A stretch of 64,000 bases of DNA, from contig NZ_JANHKP010000009.1 in assembly GCF_024497955.1 (NCBI RefSeq), positions 234,262 to 298,261 on the forward strand, in the 5' to 3' direction. The DNA is from Streptomyces sp. C10-9-1 (lineage in GTDB: Bacteria > Actinomycetota > Actinomycetes > Streptomycetales > Streptomycetaceae). Both the position numbers and the translations under genes were made by a program. The notes below the pieces were generated by a model, which worked only from the letters and a program-made list of their open reading frames with translations, was not told where the DNA came from and did no database searches. Each line of letters opens with the position of its first letter. The stretch's first letter is position 1. Of the stretch, positions 17,164 to 25,217 are shown one piece after another.

Positions 17164-17589
17164 ATGCGGAGGTGGCACGACGGCGTCGGCGAACTGCTGG
17201 TCGAGGGGCGGGAGGAGGCACCGGTCGCCCTGCGCATCGCGGCGTCCTCCCGCACGCGCGCCCGCGGTCTGCTCGGCCGGGACGGGATCGAGGGCGCGAT
17301 GCTGCTGACGCCCTGCAACTCCGTGCACACCTTCCGGATGCGCTTCCCGATCGACGTCGCCTACCTGGACCGCGGGTTGCGGGTCCTGGCCGTGCACACC
17401 CTGCGCCCGGGACGGCTGGGCATGGTCCGGGTGCGGGCGCGCCACGTCCTGGAGGCCGAGGCCGGGTCGATGGCCGGCTGGGGCGTGGTGCCGGGGGTCC
17501 GGGTGTCCGTCGTGGCGACGGGTGCGGACCGGGGCCCGGCCCGGGACAGGCGGACGGGCCGCAACCGGGGTGCCGGGCCTGCCTGCTGA
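17164..17589 (+). CDS. DUF192 family protein
   Basis: A 141-residue protein of the DUF192 family, recognised by the core ARGLLGRDGIEGAMLL, the CNSVHTFRMRFPIDVAYLD block and the Gly-rich end of the domain (about residues 20-120). The structure is known for the family but the function is not. A TACCGT hexamer (17152-17157) sits 6 nt before the ATG and no ribosome-binding site is visible, so the mRNA may be leaderless. In many Streptomyces this gene neighbours the prepilin peptidase, which suggests a shared context rather than a proven link. Confidence 0.85.
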   Translation: MRRWHDGVGELLVEGREEAPVALRIAASSRTRARGLLGRDGIEGAMLLTPCNSVHTFRMRFPIDVAYLDRGLRVLAVHTLRPGRLGMVRVRARHVLEAEAGSMAGWGVVPGVRVSVVATGADRGPARDRRTGRNRGAGPAC

Positions 17590-17693
17590 CGGTCGGGCCC
17601 TCGTCCGCCCTCGCCCCGGCGGGGCCGCCGGCACCGGTGCTACCTTGCGTCCGGACCGGACGGCGGCAGGAGCCGAGGACCACGGGGGCGTAC

Positions 17694-18260
17694 ATGGAGT
17701 GGGGGACGCTGGTCGCCACGCTGGGCGGAGCGGTGATCGCCATCGCGGGAACGGTCCTGGCGGACCGGCTGCGCACCCGCCGGGAGGCCGACCAGGGCCT
17801 CGGGGCGCGGCGCCGCGAGCTCTACACGGCGTTCATCACGGCGGCCGGGGCCGCCCACACCGAGCTCCGGCGCCTCGCCCAGGAGCGCGTCCCGGGCGCG
17901 GGCGCCGCAGACGTGGAGGAGGCGAGCCGCACCGCGCTCAGCGCGGCGGGGATCTACGAGGTGCGGGAGCGGCTGTACCTCGACGCCACCGCGCGCGTCG
18001 CGGGGGCGGGGCAGGCGATGTTCGAGAGACTGCGCGCGCTCAGGGCGGTCGTGGGCGCGGGGGCTCCGCTGGACTCGGCCGCGTTCCACGACGCCTACCA
18101 CCCGTACCTGGAGGCGGTCTGGTCCTACCGGGCCGTGGTCCGGGAGGAGCTGGAGGGGCGCCCGCTCGTGCCGGGGGACTTCGGCTGGGGCTCCTGGGAC
18201 GGGCGCGAACGCTGCGGCCGGTGCCGGCAGGGCACGCATCGCGCGGCGGTGGACGGCTGA
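17694..18260 (+). CDS. Membrane-anchored conserved Streptomyces protein
   Basis: A 188-residue protein with one N-terminal membrane segment (about residues 3-22, LVATLGGAVIAIAGTVLAD), then a basic stop-transfer patch and a helical cytoplasmic region rich in Ala, Arg and Glu. A C-terminal RCGRCRQG pair of cysteines could bind metal. I do not recognise the domain. The ATG at 17694 has only a weak upstream GGAGCCGAGGA. It ends at a hairpin facing the OmpA-like gene. Confidence 0.75.
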   Translation: MEWGTLVATLGGAVIAIAGTVLADRLRTRREADQGLGARRRELYTAFITAAGAAHTELRRLAQERVPGAGAADVEEASRTALSAAGIYEVRERLYLDATARVAGAGQAMFERLRALRAVVGAGAPLDSAAFHDAYHPYLEAVWSYRAVVREELEGRPLVPGDFGWGSWDGRERCGRCRQGTHRAAVDG

Positions 18261-18292
18261 GCCCTCCGGGAGGAGCTCCCGGGCGGGGGCTC

Positions 18293-18318
18293 GGTCCCGC
18301 AGCAGGCACTGCGGGACC
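18293..18318. terminator. Hairpin at the end of the Tad-locus operon
   Basis: A 10-bp inverted repeat (GGTCCCGCAG at 18293, CTGCGGGACC at 18309) with a 6-nt loop lies between the convergent genes ending at 18260 and 18355. Confidence 0.75.
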
Positions 18319-18354
18319 CGTGGTGCGGCCGGACGCCCGGGCGGCGGGCGGCTC

Positions 18355-19008
18355 TCAGCCGCCGGAGCCGTCGCCGCGGGGGAAGGAGATCTCCACCCGC
18401 CTGTTCTTCCTGCGGCCCTCCTCGCTGCTGTTGTCCGCGATCGGGAACAGCTCGCCGTAGCCCCGGATCTCGTAGCGGATGTCCGAGGAGTCCAGTTCCT
18501 GCGCGAGGACCCGGTGCACGGCGTCGGCCCGCTTCTTCGACAGCACGTCGCCGTGGGCAGCCGAGCCGAGGTCGTCGGTGAAGCCGAAGACACGGACCTG
18601 TGTGGAGCCCTGCCGGGTGATCTCGGCCGCGACCGAGGCGATGCGGGCCTGTGCCGCTCCCGAGAGCTCAGCGCTGTCCTTGCCGAACAGCACCTCGGCC
18701 TGGAGGGCGAACTTCAGGCTCTCGTTGGTCTCCTCGCGGCGTTCCTCACCGCCCTCCGTCTCGACGATGGACACGATGGGCAGGACCCTCGCCGGAGCGA
18801 GGGTGGCGCCGTCCCGGAGCCTGAGCCCCGGGGAGCGGCCGTCGATCTCGGGCGGGCGCCCGGTGGGCTCGGTGCCGGGCGGGACGCTCGGTCCGTCGTC
18901 GGCGAGGGCGCCGGCCGCCGCGGAGAACTGCGCCCCGGAGAACAGCAGCACGGCGGCGACGGCGACGGCGGCCGCCCTGCGGTGGCGGCGGGTGGCGGCG
19001 GGCATCAC
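18355..19008 (-). CDS. OmpA-family C-domain secreted protein at the Tad locus
   Basis: A 217-residue secreted protein: signal peptide (about residues 1-35, AAAVAVAAVLLFSGAQFSAA), a ~70-residue linker, and a C-terminal OmpA/MotB peptidoglycan-binding domain (about 110-210) with VLFGKDSAELSG, the VFGFTDDLGSAAHGDVLSKKRADAV helix and EEGRRKNRRVEI. The domain binds the diaminopimelate of peptidoglycan in other bacteria. The GTG at 19008 overlaps the stop of the lipoprotein gene (GTGA), so the two are coupled. OmpA domains are rare in Gram-positive pilus loci; a wall-anchoring role is inferred. Confidence 0.85.
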   Translation of the reverse strand: MMPAATRRHRRAAAVAVAAVLLFSGAQFSAAAGALADDGPSVPPGTEPTGRPPEIDGRSPGLRLRDGATLAPARVLPIVSIVETEGGEERREETNESLKFALQAEVLFGKDSAELSGAAQARIASVAAEITRQGSTQVRVFGFTDDLGSAAHGDVLSKKRADAVHRVLAQELDSSDIRYEIRGYGELFPIADNSSEEGRRKNRRVEISFPRGDGSGG

Positions 19009-19604
19009 GACAGCTCGATCGTGGCGACGGGCATCTCCGGCACGAGGATGTCCACCTCGGTGGTGGTGGCGGGAGGGGCGGGGAACTGGGCGAAGAACGT
19101 CACCGACTCCCCCGCGTCCAGCCGGTCGATGCCCGTCGTGGTCAGCGGATAGCCGTCGGTGTCCCGCAGGACGTAGTAGCGCTTCTTCTCGTTCTTGTCC
19201 ACGAGCGTGATGCCTGCGAGCGAGCGGCCTGTCGCCCGGACCTGCTTCTCCTGGCCGCTCCATACGACCCGTGGCGCAAGCCCCTTGGAACTCGTGTTCG
19301 TGATGGCACCGGTGACCGTCAGGAACCCTCCCTCGTCCCGGGCCGCGGAGTGGACCAGGAACTGGAAGCCGTTGCTGCCGTTGATGGTGGCCAGAGTCCG
19401 GCTGGTGTCGGGGACGGTCGTCCCGCCCTCCCCCGGCGTCCCGCCCTTGCCCTCGCCCGTCGCCGCGGGGGTGGACACAGCAGGGTCCTTGCCGGGGGTG
19501 TCGGTGCCTCCGGTTCCGCAGGCTGTCGTCGCCAGCGCGAGGGTCAATGCCCCGATGACCGCGGCCCCGAGTCGTCGGGACCTGCTTCTCTTCCACATGC
19601 TCAT
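19005..19604 (-). CDS. Lipoprotein at the Tad locus
   Basis: A 199-residue lipoprotein with a lipobox at LATTACGTGG (Cys about residue 29). A Gly/Thr-rich spacer is followed by a beta-rich domain of roughly 130 residues, ending in VPEMPVATIELS. The fold looks immunoglobulin-like from strand pattern (FLTVTGAITNTSSKGL, ESVTFFAQFPAP), but I do not recognise the family. It is translationally coupled to the OmpA-domain gene and directly follows the TadG-like gene, so it belongs to the pilus operon by position. Confidence 0.8.
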   Translation of the reverse strand: MSMWKRSRSRRLGAAVIGALTLALATTACGTGGTDTPGKDPAVSTPAATGEGKGGTPGEGGTTVPDTSRTLATINGSNGFQFLVHSAARDEGGFLTVTGAITNTSSKGLAPRVVWSGQEKQVRATGRSLAGITLVDKNEKKRYYVLRDTDGYPLTTTGIDRLDAGESVTFFAQFPAPPATTTEVDILVPEMPVATIELS

Positions 19605-19633
19605 CAGCGTTCTTCCTTTGCGGTCATTCCCAG

Positions 19634-20308
19634 TCAGTCCTCAGCCAGCCGAACCCTGAAGAGGTCGGCCATGTCCGGAAGGTCGAGGCGCTCCAGATCG
19701 ATGACCCAGTCCTCCGCGTCGCACCGCAGCGCTCCGGGCGACGAGGGCTCCTCGGGTTCCTCCGCGTCGTCGGCGGGCGGGCCGTCGCTCTCGTCCGGCA
19801 GAGGCTCCTCACCGGCGGGGGGCTCCTCGTCCGCTACGGGCTCGAACGTGCACCGGGACTCCACGACGGCGGTGGCCCCGGCCGTCGCACGCGCGTTCTC
19901 CGTGCCGGGGAGAATGGAATCGCCCATGCCGTCCTGCGTGACGACGTCGACGGTGAAGCCCCATCGCCCGTCCGTGATCCACCGGCACGCCCCGACGTCA
20001 GCGCCGTTGCGGGCCGCGAAGTGGGCGGCCGCCGCGCAGCCGTCGTCCGCTCCCGGGAACTCACCGTTGAAGACGTCGTCGAGGAAGACGGGATCGAGCA
20101 GCCCGGCCAGCAGGTCGTCCCGGAGCCGGTCACGGGACTCCTGGGCGGCGCCCAGCGCCGCCGCGTCGGCAGCCGACTGGGCCTCGTTGTGCGTGGCGCC
20201 CGCCTGGCCGACCGCGAAGAAGGCGAGCGCCAGAAACAGCAGGCCCGCCACCATCGTGAGATAGACGGGGGCGGCCTGCCCGGTGTCGCGGGGGGCGCTT
20301 GCCGTCAG
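19634..20308 (-). CDS. TadG-like pilus assembly protein
   Basis: A 224-residue protein with one N-terminal hydrophobic helix (APVYLTMVAGLLFLALAFFAV) directly after a GQAAP motif, followed by the AGATHNEAQSAADAAALGAA segment typical of Streptomyces TadG/Rv3654c-like proteins, then an acidic Pro/Glu-rich tail. The Glu+5 of true pseudopilins is replaced by Val/Pro, so processing is doubtful. No ATG, GTG or TTG exists before the hydrophobic helix; I infer a CTG start at 20308 that overlaps the pilin stop. This start is tentative. Confidence 0.78.
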   Translation of the reverse strand: MTASAPRDTGQAAPVYLTMVAGLLFLALAFFAVGQAGATHNEAQSAADAAALGAAQESRDRLRDDLLAGLLDPVFLDDVFNGEFPGADDGCAAAAHFAARNGADVGACRWITDGRWGFTVDVVTQDGMGDSILPGTENARATAGATAVVESRCTFEPVADEEPPAGEEPLPDESDGPPADDAEEPEEPSSPGALRCDAEDWVIDLERLDLPDMADLFRVRLAED

Positions 20309-20541
20309 CCGGCGTTGAGGATCTCGCTCACCTTGTCGGTCAGCCCCTGCGCGATGTCGTCCGCCACACCCGTCCCGACGATCGCCACGATGATCAGCGC
20401 CACCAGCACGATCACCCCCACGTACTCCACCGCGCCCTGGCCCCGGTCCGAGCGGTGCCGGAGCGAGCGGGCGGCCGTGTCGGCCCAGGAGCCGATGTGG
20501 ACCTTGACGCGGGCGGCGGCCTTCAGCGTGTTGTCCGACAT
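20305..20541 (-). CDS. flp: Flp-type major pilin
   Basis: A 78-residue Flp prepilin. A basic leader is followed by the processing site G34|QGAVEY, with Glu39 at +5 and Tyr at +6, and a hydrophobic helix VGVIVLVALIIVAIVGTGV that forms the fibre core. The mature pilin would be only about 44 residues. The ATG at 20541 has GAGGGG upstream. A 164-bp gap before it could carry a separate promoter, useful because the pilin is needed in large excess. Confidence 0.9.
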   Translation of the reverse strand: MSDNTLKAAARVKVHIGSWADTAARSLRHRSDRGQGAVEYVGVIVLVALIIVAIVGTGVADDIAQGLTDKVSEILNAG

Positions 20542-20705
20542 GGTGGTCCCCTCGGTCATCGGCCGCGGAACGGCCGGGTGCACTGTCGACAAGGGGAGGG
20601 TACGGCGGAACACCGCCCCGCCGCATGGGTCTTGGGGCCCAATCGCGGCACCCGCACCCGCACCGCGCTTCCCTGCCGCCGGCGGCCGTGCCGGGACCCG
20701 GTCGC

Positions 20706-21713
20706 TCAGCCATGGTCGCAGCCCCCTCGTCCCGGGCGCGGACGGCCGTGCCACAGGGCGATGGCCTCGCCTCTGCTGCCCGCGTCCAGCTTGGCGAAGA
20801 TGTGGTTGATGTGGTTCTTCACCGTCTTGTGGCTGATGAAGCAGGCAGCGGCGATCTGCTGGTTGGTCATGCCCGAGGCGATCAAATCCATGACTTCCAC
20901 CTCCCGCTGGCTCAGTCCCGTCGGCAGGGCCCCCGGCACCCCGGCCCCCTTGCACGAATGTCCCACATCCGCTTGCGTTTGCGAAGCAATTCGGAGAGGT
21001 TGCCCTGTCGGCCGCACACGATGTTCACCCTCTCGCCCATACGAGTTGGGCAAACCGGACCACTCGTACGGATGACAACTATGTGCGTTCGCAGACGAGT
21101 GGATCCGTCCCGTGCCCGCCCCGCAGGACGAGCCGGTCAGGCCGTCCGGACCCCGCAGCAGCAGCGCACTCCCGGACCGTTCCGGCACCGCGGCCAGGGC
21201 GCCGCAGGCCGAGGGGGTGAAGGCGCCCCGGCCGCCGGGCACGGCCCGCACGGCGGCGAGGAGTTCGTCCGCGGTGAACTCGCCGTGGACGAGGTAGCCA
21301 CCGGCCCCGCGCAGCACGGCCTCCCGGACGACCTCGTCCTCCGCGCTGTAGGTCGTCATCACGACGGCGGCCAGGCCCACCAGGCGGGGCAGGACCGCGA
21401 GGCCGTCCACGCCGGGCATGCGGACGTCGAGCAGGACCACGTCCGGCCGGTGGCGGAGGGTGGCCTCGTACGCCTGGCGGCCGTCGGCGGCCTCGGCCAC
21501 CACCTCGATGCCACCGCCGCCCCGGAGCAGCGCCGCAAGCCCCGCCCGGACGACCGGGTTGTCGTCGGCGACCAGCACGCGCAGCGGGGTGGTCTCCGGC
21601 GGATGGCCACCGGGGGCTCCGCCGTGCGGAACGGCAGGGTCCGGGGTGGGGGCCGAAGCCCGCGGTGGCGCGGCCCCGGAGGGCTCGGAAGGACGGGCGA
21701 ACGCGTGCGGCAT
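20706..21713 (-). CDS. NarL/LuxR-type response regulator at the Tad locus
   Basis: A 335-residue response regulator. The receiver (about 45-165) has LVADDNPVVRAG, the phosphoacceptor Asp in VVLLDVRMPG and the VVMTTYSAEDE switch region. The C-terminal LuxR helix-turn-helix (about 270-325) has LSQREVEVMDLIASG and TVKNHINHIFAKL. Between them is a ~100-residue linker whose DNA (20950-21115) is markedly AT-richer and contains inverted repeats. An in-frame GTG at 21017 preceded by GAGAGGG could be an internal start for a helix-turn-helix-only product. It follows its kinase gene by 16 nt. Confidence 0.85.
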   Translation of the reverse strand: MPHAFARPSEPSGAAPPRASAPTPDPAVPHGGAPGGHPPETTPLRVLVADDNPVVRAGLAALLRGGGGIEVVAEAADGRQAYEATLRHRPDVVLLDVRMPGVDGLAVLPRLVGLAAVVMTTYSAEDEVVREAVLRGAGGYLVHGEFTADELLAAVRAVPGGRGAFTPSACGALAAVPERSGSALLLRGPDGLTGSSCGAGTGRIHSSANAHSCHPYEWSGLPNSYGREGEHRVRPTGQPLRIASQTQADVGHSCKGAGVPGALPTGLSQREVEVMDLIASGMTNQQIAAACFISHKTVKNHINHIFAKLDAGSRGEAIALWHGRPRPGRGGCDHG

Positions 21714-21729
21714 GGTGCGGCCTCCTCTC

Positions 21730-23214
21730 TCAGGGTCGGGTGCGGGAGCGGGTACGGGACGGACGGCGGCGGCCTCGCGGAGAGCCGGCACCGACGGGGC
21801 CGGCACCGGGAGACGCGGCGGGATCGGAACCGGCAGGCGCGGCGGGGTGGTTGCCATGGGGCCCGGCGGCGGCGAGGGGGGCCGGGAGGGCCCCGACGCC
21901 CGCCGCCCCGGCCGCGGCGGTATCCGGGCGTGCGGGGCGCAGCAGGTGCAGCGGGAGGTCGATCCGCACCTCGGTGCCCGCGGCGCAGGTGTCCCGTCCG
22001 ATGCGGATGCGGGCCCCGAGAGCCGCGGCACGCTCGACCATGCCCAGGAGTCCGAAGTGCCCCGAGTGCGCCAGCCCGTCGAGTGTGGTGCCGGGCGGCA
22101 GACCGCACCCGTCGTCGCGGACGCTGACGCGCAGCAGGCCGCCGACGACCCCGGCGGCGACCTCCACCCCGTCGGCCCCGGAGTGCCGCCGGGCGTTCTC
22201 GACGGCCTCGTCGGCGATGGCGAGGAGCTGCCGGGCGAGCGGGGCCGGGATCCGCGGGAGGGGTCCGGTGCCGAGGTCGCGGTAGGCGACGCGCGGCCCC
22301 GTCCCCCGGCCGGGGCCGGCCGCCCGGTGGCGGAGTGCGGCGGCGAGGTCGGTCCCCGCCTCGCGGTCCGGTCCTCGGCGGAGGTCGCTGAGCAGCTCCC
22401 GGGACTCGGCCGCGGCACGCCGCGCGGCCCGGGCCACGAGTTCGGCCTGGCGCCGGAGGGCGGACGGGTCGCCGCGGTCGACTCCGGCCGCCAGCCCCTC
22501 GGCGGCGAGGGCGACGCCGTGCAGCGTCTTGGCGACCGAGTCGTGCATCTCGCGGGCGAGCCGGGCCCGTTCGCCCTCCACCGCCTCGTGGGCCGCTATC
22601 CGGGCCCGGGCCCCGCTCAGGGCGTGGGTGGCGGTGCCCAGGTCGAGGATCAGCTTGCGCAGGGTGCTGCCGACGGCCCCGGCGATGACGCACAGCCCCG
22701 GCAGCAGCAGGGCGTTGCCGCCCGCGTCCACGGTGTCGTTCACCGCGTAGGCCCCGGCGACGAGCAGGGACTCCAGGACCGCGAAGGCCGCCGCGCCCCG
22801 CCAGCCGTAGACGAGTCCGGCGAGGAGCGGGGTGCACAGGGTGACGTAGGCGAGCGTCGACTCGGGGGAGGCGGTGACCAGCAGCAGGGCGCCGAAGAGG
22901 GCGTCGGCGGCCAGCAGCGAGGGGTGCCGCAGCAGGACGGGGCCGAAGCGCTCCCAGTCGCGCAGCAGGACGTAGGAGAGCATGAAGGTGACCAGCACCG
23001 CCGCGCTGATCAGCCAGGTGGCGGGGCCGCGGGCGGTGTGGGCGAGGGCGAACGGGGCGGCGAGCGCGATCATGGCCAGCCGGAAGCCGAAGGTCTGGCG
23101 GCACAGCGCCTGGAGCGCGTTGACCTGCAGTGCGGGGGCCGACGTCCGGGGCGGGGAGCCCGGGGCGGGCGGCACCGGAGGGAGCGGGGCAGGGGCGTCC
23201 GGGTCGGGGGTCAC
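21730..23214 (-). CDS. Histidine kinase (HisKA_3 type) at the Tad locus
   Basis: A 494-residue membrane kinase, starting at GTG 23214. A Pro-rich head is followed by five or six membrane segments (about 45-190), a HisKA_3 dimerisation domain with the phospho-His in REMHDSVAKTLHG, and an ATPase domain (ADEAVENARRHSGA, VRDDGCGLPPG, GHFGLLGMVERAA). The ~80-residue tail is disordered, Pro/Ala-rich. Its only neighbour regulator starts 16 nt downstream, so the two make a dedicated pair, presumably controlling pilus genes. The signal sensed is unknown. Confidence 0.9.
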   Translation of the reverse strand: MTPDPDAPAPLPPVPPAPGSPPRTSAPALQVNALQALCRQTFGFRLAMIALAAPFALAHTARGPATWLISAAVLVTFMLSYVLLRDWERFGPVLLRHPSLLAADALFGALLLVTASPESTLAYVTLCTPLLAGLVYGWRGAAAFAVLESLLVAGAYAVNDTVDAGGNALLLPGLCVIAGAVGSTLRKLILDLGTATHALSGARARIAAHEAVEGERARLAREMHDSVAKTLHGVALAAEGLAAGVDRGDPSALRRQAELVARAARRAAAESRELLSDLRRGPDREAGTDLAAALRHRAAGPGRGTGPRVAYRDLGTGPLPRIPAPLARQLLAIADEAVENARRHSGADGVEVAAGVVGGLLRVSVRDDGCGLPPGTTLDGLAHSGHFGLLGMVERAAALGARIRIGRDTCAAGTEVRIDLPLHLLRPARPDTAAAGAAGVGALPAPLAAAGPHGNHPAAPAGSDPAASPGAGPVGAGSPRGRRRPSRTRSRTRP

Positions 23215-23328
23215 GGGGGATCACCTCCCGTTCGGGGTCGGTGCGCAGGGGCGCGGGCCGGGGAGAAGCGGGGACGGGAGCCGGTCCGGAGGGGGCGGGG
23301 ACGGGGCCCCGCGGCCGGAGGCGGCGGG

Positions 23329-24222
23329 TCAGCCGCCGAGCAGGGTGCCGAAGTCCACTCCCGAGCCGTAGTAGAAGCTGAGCACGATGAGGATCATGGT
23401 GGCGGGCAGCATCACCATGGTGACCACCAGCGTGGTCTTGGGCACCGCCTTGGCGGCCGCGCGGCGGGCGTTCTGGGCGTCCGCGCGGCGCATGTCGTTG
23501 GCGATCTGGATGAGCGTGTCCACGATGGGGGCGCCGAGTTCCTCGCCCTGCTGCAGGGCGGTGACGAACATGGAGACCTGTTCGGAGTCGTTGCGGCGGC
23601 GCAGCTGCTCGAAGGCCTCGCGGCGGCTGACGCCCATGTCCATCTGCCGCAGGGTGATGCGCAGTTCGTCGGACCAGGGGCCGGTGTACCTGTCCGCGAC
23701 GCGCTCCAGGGCCTGGCGGAACCCCAGGCCCGCGGAGACCACCACGGCGAGGACGTCCAGGAAGTCGGGGAGCGTCCGCTCGATGTCCGCCCGGCGCCTG
23801 CGGACGGACGCCCGCAGCAGCACGTCGGTCCAGAACAGGCCGTACAGCAGGGCCAGGAGCGCCACCAGGGGCTGGCCGCGCAGGAGTGTCGCCAGCGCCG
23901 CCAGGATGCCGAGGAGGCCGTACACGGCACGACGGGCGGCGTAGCGGTCGACGGTCAGGCCCCGGGGGTTTCCGGCCGTGTCCAGCCGCCGGCGCAGGGC
24001 GTCCACCCGGCGGGGTCCCATCCACCGCAGGACGGCGGGGGCGAAGCGGATCCCCAGGCGGTCGATGCCGGAGCCGACGGCCGTGGTGCGCGTGGCGCCC
24101 ACTTCGAGGGCGAGTGCGAGGTCCCCGGGGAGCCGGGCGTCGGCCCGGTACATGCGGACGCCGTGGAAGGCGCCGTAGACGGCGAGTGCCGCGACGGCGG
24201 CGAGGATCAGTCCCATGTGCAC
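23329..24222 (-). CDS. tadC: TadC-like pilus inner-membrane platform protein
   Basis: A 297-residue type II/IV secretion F-domain protein. It has three or four membrane segments and the conserved helical bundle (DFLDVLAVVVSAGLGFRQAL, TALQQGEELGAPI, RRADAQNARRAAAKAVPKT). With TadB it forms the platform on which the ATPase drives pilin polymerisation. The start is a GTG at 24222 (an ATG follows two codons later), 4 nt after the tadB stop. Between it and the kinase gene is a 114-bp gap. Confidence 0.92.
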   Translation of the reverse strand: MHMGLILAAVAALAVYGAFHGVRMYRADARLPGDLALALEVGATRTTAVGSGIDRLGIRFAPAVLRWMGPRRVDALRRRLDTAGNPRGLTVDRYAARRAVYGLLGILAALATLLRGQPLVALLALLYGLFWTDVLLRASVRRRRADIERTLPDFLDVLAVVVSAGLGFRQALERVADRYTGPWSDELRITLRQMDMGVSRREAFEQLRRRNDSEQVSMFVTALQQGEELGAPIVDTLIQIANDMRRADAQNARRAAAKAVPKTTLVVTMVMLPATMILIVLSFYYGSGVDFGTLLGG

Positions 24223-24226
24223 CCCC

Positions 24227-25165
24227 TCAGACCTGGATCCGGGACAGCCGGCGGATCAGGAAGAACCCGACGGCGTACATGCCGAAGGCGAGGAGGACGC
24301 CCGCCTGGCCGACGACGGAGCCGGTCATCTTGTCCAGGGCCCCCTCGGTCATGCCGTTGATCATCAGCAGGAAGCCGAGCCCGAGGAGGGGCACGGCGAC
24401 GGCGGTGACCTTGATCTGGGAGAGCGTGGTGGAGACCTCGCGCCGGGTCTCCTTGCGCTCCTCCAGGGTCTCGGTGAGGTTGCGCAGGGAGCTGACGATC
24501 TGGCCGCCCGCGCGGTTGGACAGCACCAGCGTGGTGACCAGGACGACGAGCTCGCGGGAGGGGAGCCGGTCGGCGAGTTCGCCGAGCGCGTCGTCCAGGC
24601 TGTGCCCGACGGCCAGGCGGTCGGCGACCCGGCCCAGTTCGGAGCCCGCGGGGTCGTCGAGCTCCTCGGCGGCCATGGCCAGGGCGGTGCGCATGGCGAG
24701 TCCGGCCTGGGTGGCGTTGGCGAGGACGCGGGTGAGCTCCGGCAGCTGCCCGATGAAGGCCTCCGTGCGCTTCTGGCGCTGCCAGGTGAGGAAGGCGTTG
24801 GCGCCCCAGAGTCCGGCGAGCGCCGCCAGGACGCCGAAGAAGGGGGCGAAGACCGCGCCGACGACGAGGTGGACGGCGAGCAGGCCCCCCGCGGTGTAGA
24901 CGGTGTACTCGCCGGGGGTGAGGGCGAGGCCGGTGGCGGCGAGCCGGCGTTCGATGCGGCGGCCGGGGCGGGTGGTCCGCAGGCGGCGGTCCAGGGCGTC
25001 GAAGCGCCGGCGGCGCACCCCGTGGTGGCGCTCCGGGGACTGGGCCATCCGCTCCACGAGGGCCTGCCGGTGCGCCCGGCCCGTGGCGTAGCTGCGGACG
25101 CCGGCCACGCCGAGCACGCAGGCGAGCAGCGTGACGCCGATCGTCAGCTGGGGGAGGTGGGCCAT
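24227..25165 (-). CDS. tadB: TadB-like pilus inner-membrane platform protein
   Basis: A 312-residue F-domain protein with an N-terminal membrane segment, a pair near residues 95-130 and a C-terminal one. Family features include LPELTRVLANATQAGLAMR and the GGQIVSSLRNLTETLEERKE helix. It partners TadC and the TadA ATPase. The ATG is at 25165; the gene sits 52 nt after the tadA stop and 4 nt before tadC, so all three are one transcription unit. Confidence 0.92.
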   Translation of the reverse strand: MAHLPQLTIGVTLLACVLGVAGVRSYATGRAHRQALVERMAQSPERHHGVRRRRFDALDRRLRTTRPGRRIERRLAATGLALTPGEYTVYTAGGLLAVHLVVGAVFAPFFGVLAALAGLWGANAFLTWQRQKRTEAFIGQLPELTRVLANATQAGLAMRTALAMAAEELDDPAGSELGRVADRLAVGHSLDDALGELADRLPSRELVVLVTTLVLSNRAGGQIVSSLRNLTETLEERKETRREVSTTLSQIKVTAVAVPLLGLGFLLMINGMTEGALDKMTGSVVGQAGVLLAFGMYAVGFFLIRRLSRIQV

Positions 25166-25217
25166 GTCGGGTGGACCTTCGTGTCGGGGGCGGGGGCTTC
25201 GGGAGGGCGGGCGGGGC

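Noticed and set aside
21418..24360. A 980-codon open frame on the plus strand
   Set aside because: It is antisense to the response regulator, kinase and tadC genes, with Gln/Gly/Arg-rich composition typical of a shadow frame in 75% GC DNA.
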